From: ASV31 sp965229765 | GTDB taxonomy: Bacteria; Pseudomonadota; Alphaproteobacteria; Rhodobacterales; Rhodobacteraceae | NCBI GenBank assembly: GCA_965229765.1 | Contig: CBDDJT010000004.1 | Location: 248,001-312,000, forward strand | Length of the DNA: 64,000 bases | Reading direction: 5' to 3' | Shown: positions 60,594 to 64,000 of the stretch, piece by piece | How the letters are laid out: every line of letters begins with the position of its first letter | Position numbering within the stretch: the first letter of the stretch is position 1 | Notes under the pieces: model-generated | Database searches by the model: none | What the model was told of the DNA's origin: nothing | The model's input: only the letters and a program-made list of their open reading frames with translations | Program-made: the position numbers and the translations under genes

Positions 60594-61279
60594 AGCTTTC
60601 GGCAGAGCTGAAGGCCTTCGAGGCACGTCTGGGCCACCGCTTCGACACGCCCGCCCTGCTCATCCGTGCGCTGACGCACCCGTCGCTGTCATCGCCGGGG
60701 CGGCCCTCGAACCAGCGGATGGAATTCCTGGGTGACAGGGTGCTGAACCTCGTCATCGCCGAGGCGGTGCTGAAAGCCGATCCCGACGCTTCCGAAGGCA
60801 TCGTCGCGCCGCGCTACAACGCGCTGGTGCGCAAGGAAACCTGCGCCGAGATCGCGCTTGCCATCGGCGTGCCAGAGGTGCTTCGCCTCGGGCGCACGCA
60901 CCTGCAGACCGGCACCCGAAAGATGCAGGCGACCCTTGGCGACGCGATAGAGGCGGTGATCGCCGCCGTCTACCTCGACGCCGGGCTCGACGCCGCGCGC
61001 GCCGTGGTCCTTAGCCACTGGCAGCCCCGCATCGAAAACGTCGAGGCCGACGCCAAGGACCCAAAGACGGCGCTTCAGGAATGGGCCCAGGCCCGTGGCC
61101 TGCCCGCGCCCGACTACGTCGAGATGGCGCGCGAGGGTCCGCCGCACGCCCCGGTCTTCACGATCGAGGCGCGACTTGTAACCGGCGCTCTCGAAACCGC
61201 CTCGGCACCTTCCAAACGCCGCGCAGAACAGGCCGCCGCCCGCGCCCTGCTGTCCCGGCTGGAGACATCTGATGACTGA
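60590..61279 (+). CDS. rnc: Ribonuclease III
   Basis: A 229-residue double-stranded-RNA endonuclease. Metal-binding residues are Glu45 and Asp49 (MEFLGD) and Asp118 and Glu121 (LGDAIEA); a dsRNA-binding domain occupies the C-terminal 70 residues. The start is TTG at 60590 in a TTGA overlap with the lepB stop, with AGAGGAT five bases upstream; a longer in-frame ATG at 60557 would lie well inside lepB. It overlaps era by eight bases. Confidence 0.94.
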   Translation: MKLSAELKAFEARLGHRFDTPALLIRALTHPSLSSPGRPSNQRMEFLGDRVLNLVIAEAVLKADPDASEGIVAPRYNALVRKETCAEIALAIGVPEVLRLGRTHLQTGTRKMQATLGDAIEAVIAAVYLDAGLDAARAVVLSHWQPRIENVEADAKDPKTALQEWAQARGLPAPDYVEMAREGPPHAPVFTIEARLVTGALETASAPSKRRAEQAAARALLSRLETSDD

Positions 61280-62183
61280 CACGCGCTGCGGCTTCGTCGC
61301 CCTGATCGGTGAACCCAACGCCGGCAAGTCCACGCTTCTGAACGAGATGGTCGGCGCCAAGGTGTCCATCGTCACCCACAAGGTGCAGACCACACGCGCC
61401 CGCATCCGCGGCGTGGCGCTGGAGGGCGCGGCGCAGATCGTCTTCGTCGACACGCCCGGCCTGTTCCGCCCTCGCCGCCGGCTCGATCGGGCGATGGTCG
61501 CCGCCGCATGGGGCGGCGCGGCGGATGCCGATATGGTCGTTCTCCTGATCGAGGCGCACCGGGGCCTGACAGACGGGGTAGAGGCGATCCTGACCGCGCT
61601 GGAAGAGCGCGCCACAGGCCGCCCCGTTGCGCTGGCCATCAACAAGATCGACCGGGTCAAGGCCGAGACGCTCCTTGCCCTGTCCGAAAGGATGAACGCC
61701 CGCTTCCCTTTCGTGCGCACCTTCATGATCTCGGCCGAAAAGGGCTACGGCGTCGCCGACCTGAAAACCTGGCTTGCCGGCGAACTGCCCACGGGGCCTT
61801 GGCTTTACCCCGAAGACCAGATCGCCGACCTGCCGCTGCGGATGATCGCCGCCGAGATCACGCGCGAAAAGCTGACGCTCCGCCTGCACCAGGAACTGCC
61901 CTACCAGCTGACGGTCGAGACCGAACAATGGGAAGACCGGCCCGATGGATCGGTGCGCATCGACCAGATCGTCTATGTGGCCCGCGACGGTCACAAGGGC
62001 ATCGTGCTGGGCAAGAAGGGCGAAACGGTCAAGGCCGTGGGCCAGCTTGCCCGGGCAGAGCTTGAAGGCTTCCTTGACCGAAAGGTTCACCTGTTCCTGC
62101 AGGTCAAGGTGCGCCCGAACTGGCTGGAAGAGGCCGAACGCTATTCGGAGATGGGCCTCGATTTCTCCGACGGTAACGGCTGA
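61272..62183 (+). CDS. era: GTPase Era
   Basis: A 303-residue GTPase that binds 16S rRNA and assists 30S maturation. G1 GEPNAGKS is at 13-20, G3 DTPG at 60-63 and G4 NKID at 124-127. The C-terminal KH domain carries GIVLGKKGETVKAVG. The ATG overlaps rnc by eight bases. recO, which often follows, is not in the window; a DUF1491 gene follows instead. Confidence 0.97.
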   Translation: MTDTRCGFVALIGEPNAGKSTLLNEMVGAKVSIVTHKVQTTRARIRGVALEGAAQIVFVDTPGLFRPRRRLDRAMVAAAWGGAADADMVVLLIEAHRGLTDGVEAILTALEERATGRPVALAINKIDRVKAETLLALSERMNARFPFVRTFMISAEKGYGVADLKTWLAGELPTGPWLYPEDQIADLPLRMIAAEITREKLTLRLHQELPYQLTVETEQWEDRPDGSVRIDQIVYVARDGHKGIVLGKKGETVKAVGQLARAELEGFLDRKVHLFLQVKVRPNWLEEAERYSEMGLDFSDGNG

Positions 62184-62187
62184 TACG

Positions 62188-62520
62188 ATGGCCCGCCTCG
62201 CCACGGGCATCTGGGTGTCGGCCTACCTGCACCGGCTGGGGTCCGAAGGTATCTTCGCCCACATCATGCACCGCGGCGACGACACCGCAGGCGCCGTTCT
62301 GGTCAAGCTGGCCACGATGGACGGGCAGGCCACCGCCTTTCAGCGGAGCTTTGATCTGGCGACCGGCGACCGAACATGGGTCACGCTGACTGCCGGGACG
62401 GAACCGGATGTGGACGCAGCCATCGCCCGGCAGCGCGGCTTTGATCCCGACCTCTGGGTGATCGAGGTCGAGGATCCGCGCGGCCGCCACCTGCTCGACG
62501 ACCCGTCGCTGGCCGGCTGA
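62188..62520 (+). CDS. DUF1491 family protein
   Basis: A 110-residue soluble protein starting MARLATGIWVSAYLHRLGSEG, typical of DUF1491, with FDPDLWVIEVEDPRGRHLLD at the C-terminus. The function is unknown. It starts four bases after era and is the last gene of the long operon in this window. Confidence 0.88.
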   Translation: MARLATGIWVSAYLHRLGSEGIFAHIMHRGDDTAGAVLVKLATMDGQATAFQRSFDLATGDRTWVTLTAGTEPDVDAAIARQRGFDPDLWVIEVEDPRGRHLLDDPSLAG

Positions 62521-62554
62521 GCCCCCGTAACAAGGCCCCGGCAGGTGCGTCGGC

Positions 62555-63505
62555 TCAGCCCCGTGGCGCCGCCGCCCGCCGCAGCCGGTCATTGATCGCC
62601 CGGCCCAGCCCGTGCTCGGGCACCGGCGCCACCGCGATCGGCCCCGTGCCGCCCGCGTCCAGCAGCCGCAGATGATGAAACAGGTTCGCCGCCGCCTCGG
62701 CCAGATCGCCGGTTTCCGACAGGCTCAGATCGCACGCCCCCGGCCCGAAGCCCAGCAAACGCTCGCCCGGCCGCGCCACCGCCGCGTTCAGCCGCAGCGC
62801 CGCCTCGGGCGCGTAGTGCGAGGCCAGCTGCCCCGGCGCGGTGGGCGCCGCGCCGGCAAGATCGCCCGCCACGGCAAGCGGGCGGCCCAGGCACGCCTCC
62901 ACCGCCTCCGACGGCAGGCCGCCCGGGCGCAACAGCACCGGCGCCCCGCCCGCCGCCACGATCGTCGATTCCAGCCCCACCGCGCAGGACCCGCCATCGA
63001 CCACCGCCGCGATCCGCCCATTCAGTCCCGCCATCACATGCGCCGCCGTCGTCGGGCTGACCTTGCCAGAGGGGTTGGCCGAGGGCGCCGCCAGCGGCCG
63101 CGCCGCCGCGCGCAACAGCGCCTGCGCCACCGGATGCGCCGGCACCCGGATCGCCACCGTCTCCAGCCCCGCCGTCACCAGCGGCGAAATCCCCGCCCCT
63201 GCGCGCAACGGCACCACCAGCGTCAGCGGCCCCGGCCAGAACGCCGCGGCCAGCCGTTCCGCCCCGTCGTCCAGAACGCCCACGGCCCGCGCGGCCTCTG
63301 CGTCAGGCACATGCACGATCAGCGGGTTGAAGCGCGGCCGCCCCTTGGCCTCGAAGATCCCGGCCACCGCGCGCCCGTCCGTGGCATCGGCGCCCAGCCC
63401 ATAGACGGTCTCGGTCGGAAAGGCGACCAGCCGGCCTGCGCGCAGCAGCGCGGCGGCGGTCTCGATCCCCTGCGGATCGGCCTGCAACAGGCGTGTCTCG
63501 GTCAT
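62555..63505 (-). CDS. tsaC: L-threonylcarbamoyladenylate synthase (Sua5/YrdC/TsaC family)
   Basis: A 316-residue enzyme that makes threonylcarbamoyl-AMP for the t6A modification of tRNA. The YrdC domain has FPTETVYGLGADA and GRPRFNPLIVHV, with APSANPSGKVSPTTA further on. A C-terminal Sua5 domain makes it the longer Sua5 type rather than the short TsaC type. The ATG at 63505 is used; another at 63520 adds five residues. It converges on the DUF1491 gene and is divergent from the acyl-CoA dehydrogenase gene. Confidence 0.93.
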   Translation of the reverse strand: MTETRLLQADPQGIETAAALLRAGRLVAFPTETVYGLGADATDGRAVAGIFEAKGRPRFNPLIVHVPDAEAARAVGVLDDGAERLAAAFWPGPLTLVVPLRAGAGISPLVTAGLETVAIRVPAHPVAQALLRAAARPLAAPSANPSGKVSPTTAAHVMAGLNGRIAAVVDGGSCAVGLESTIVAAGGAPVLLRPGGLPSEAVEACLGRPLAVAGDLAGAAPTAPGQLASHYAPEAALRLNAAVARPGERLLGFGPGACDLSLSETGDLAEAAANLFHHLRLLDAGGTGPIAVAPVPEHGLGRAINDRLRRAAAPRG

Positions 63506-63601
63506 GACGTCGCGGTCCATCCGGCCAAGGCCCCTCGACGGGGCGGGCGCCCGGGTGTACCCCTGTCCCCGCCGCCTGCCAAGCCATTCGGGAGGATCCC
63601 C

Positions 63602-64000
63602 ATGCCGTATCGCGCCCCGGTTGACCAGTTCCGCTTTCTGCTTGAACACGTCGTCGGTTTCGACGCCGTCCGCCTCACCGACAGGTTCGCCGACGCGACC
63701 CCGGACATGACCGACGCGATCCTGGCCGAGGCCGGGCGTTTCGCCGAAGAGGTCTTTGCCCCCCTGCAACGCGCGGGCGACCTGCACCCCGCCCGGCTTG
63801 AAAACGGCGTCGTCCGTACGCCCCCCGGCTATGCCGAGGCGTTCAAGGCATTGGCAGATGGCGGCTGGGTCGCGACCTCTGCGCCGGCGGAACACGGCGG
63901 CATGGGCCTGCCCCTGACCATCACCAGCGCCGTTAACGAGATGCTGGCCGCTGCCTGCCTCGGTCTCGAACTCACCCCTTTGATGAGCCAGGGCCAGATA
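63602..64000 (+). CDS. Acyl-CoA dehydrogenase, N-terminal part (cut by window edge)
   Basis: The first 133 codons of a larger gene. MPYRAPVDQFRFLLEHVVGF is the short N-terminal extension (PF12418) found in a group of large acyl-CoA dehydrogenases, followed by helices and SAPAEHGGMGLPLTI of the N-terminal domain. This group includes DmdC, the 3-methylmercaptopropionyl-CoA dehydrogenase of DMSP use, but it also holds ordinary fatty-acid enzymes, so the substrate is open. The active-site base lies outside the window. GGGAGG precedes the ATG. Confidence 0.87.
   Translation, partial: MPYRAPVDQFRFLLEHVVGFDAVRLTDRFADATPDMTDAILAEAGRFAEEVFAPLQRAGDLHPARLENGVVRTPPGYAEAFKALADGGWVATSAPAEHGGMGLPLTITSAVNEMLAAACLGLELTPLMSQGQI

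Noticed and set aside
1..64000. Defence system, prophage or integrated element
   Set aside because: No integrase, transposase, restriction, toxin-antitoxin or CRISPR genes and no attachment-like repeats next to a tRNA were seen. The NYN-domain protein alone is not evidence for a defence system.

Overview
The window is ordinary chromosome of a high-GC alphaproteobacterium of the order Rhodobacterales (Roseobacter/Paracoccaceae type). The evidence is the DUF1013/TrcR cell-cycle regulator, YtoQ, COQ9, malyl-CoA lyase of the ethylmalonyl-CoA pathway, the rpoZ-rel-DUF2062-pdxJ-acpS-lepB-rnc-era order, and a dispersed intergenic element typical of this group. I see no phage, transposase, plasmid genes, tRNA, 5S/16S/23S rRNA or CRISPR array.

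Layout. 1-5.3 kb: 5' end of an NADH pyrophosphatase gene (nudC), divergent from a cytosolic-looking cyclic-nucleotide phosphodiesterase (cpdB), followed by an NMT1/THI5-type ABC importer. 5.2-12.7 kb: two AraC-family regulators, an SDR, an OmpA-like protein, SRP RNA (ffs) with its promoter, rsgA and a large ankyrin protein. 12.9-15.6 kb: dnaX-ybaB-recR. 15.6-23.5 kb: an FAD oxidoreductase, trcR with a clear terminator, a periplasmic RNase T2, two successive quinone reductases, a pseudogene stopped by an amber codon, coq9, rpsU and an aspartoacylase-like gene. 23.5-27.8 kb: a proline-linker/coiled-coil autotransporter, and alanine dehydrogenase with its divergent Lrp-type regulator. 27.8-35 kb: mscL, a GST, ytoQ with a phosphoribosyltransferase, and pheS and pheT separated by about 1 kb. 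35-43.5 kb: an M20 hydrolase, divergent DMT and MFS transporters, rpmI-rplT, pyk and small conserved genes. 43.5-46.4 kb: a D-amino-acid operon dgcN-dgcA-dat. 47-49 kb: mcl1 and accA. 49-54 kb: an amidinotransferase, rnhA in an overlapping cluster, ispH, a cytochrome c and a NYN-domain protein. 54-62.5 kb: folK, then the rpoZ-rel-pdxJ-acpS-lepB-rnc-era housekeeping block. The window ends with tsaC and the start of an acyl-CoA dehydrogenase gene.

Most of the window is conserved core. The best leads are: the D-glutamate/D-amino-acid operon; the nonsense-interrupted membrane protein gene at 20608; 22-bp-spaced direct repeats in two divergent promoter regions (37504 and 54130); two nested palindromes inside a signal-peptide coding region (58851); a perfect 21-bp inverted repeat abutting the pheT stop codon; a dispersed intergenic motif, partly coupled to a conserved hairpin; the layered autotransporter; and an RNase T2 with Gln where the catalytic Glu is expected. 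I did not find a convincing new multi-gene defence or mobile system.

All calls come from reading the sequence and from family knowledge; no database search was run. Several start codons were moved downstream of the longest possible frame on the basis of ribosome-binding sites, signal peptides or overlaps. Three genes (rsgA, the DMT transporter, rnc) probably start with TTG.
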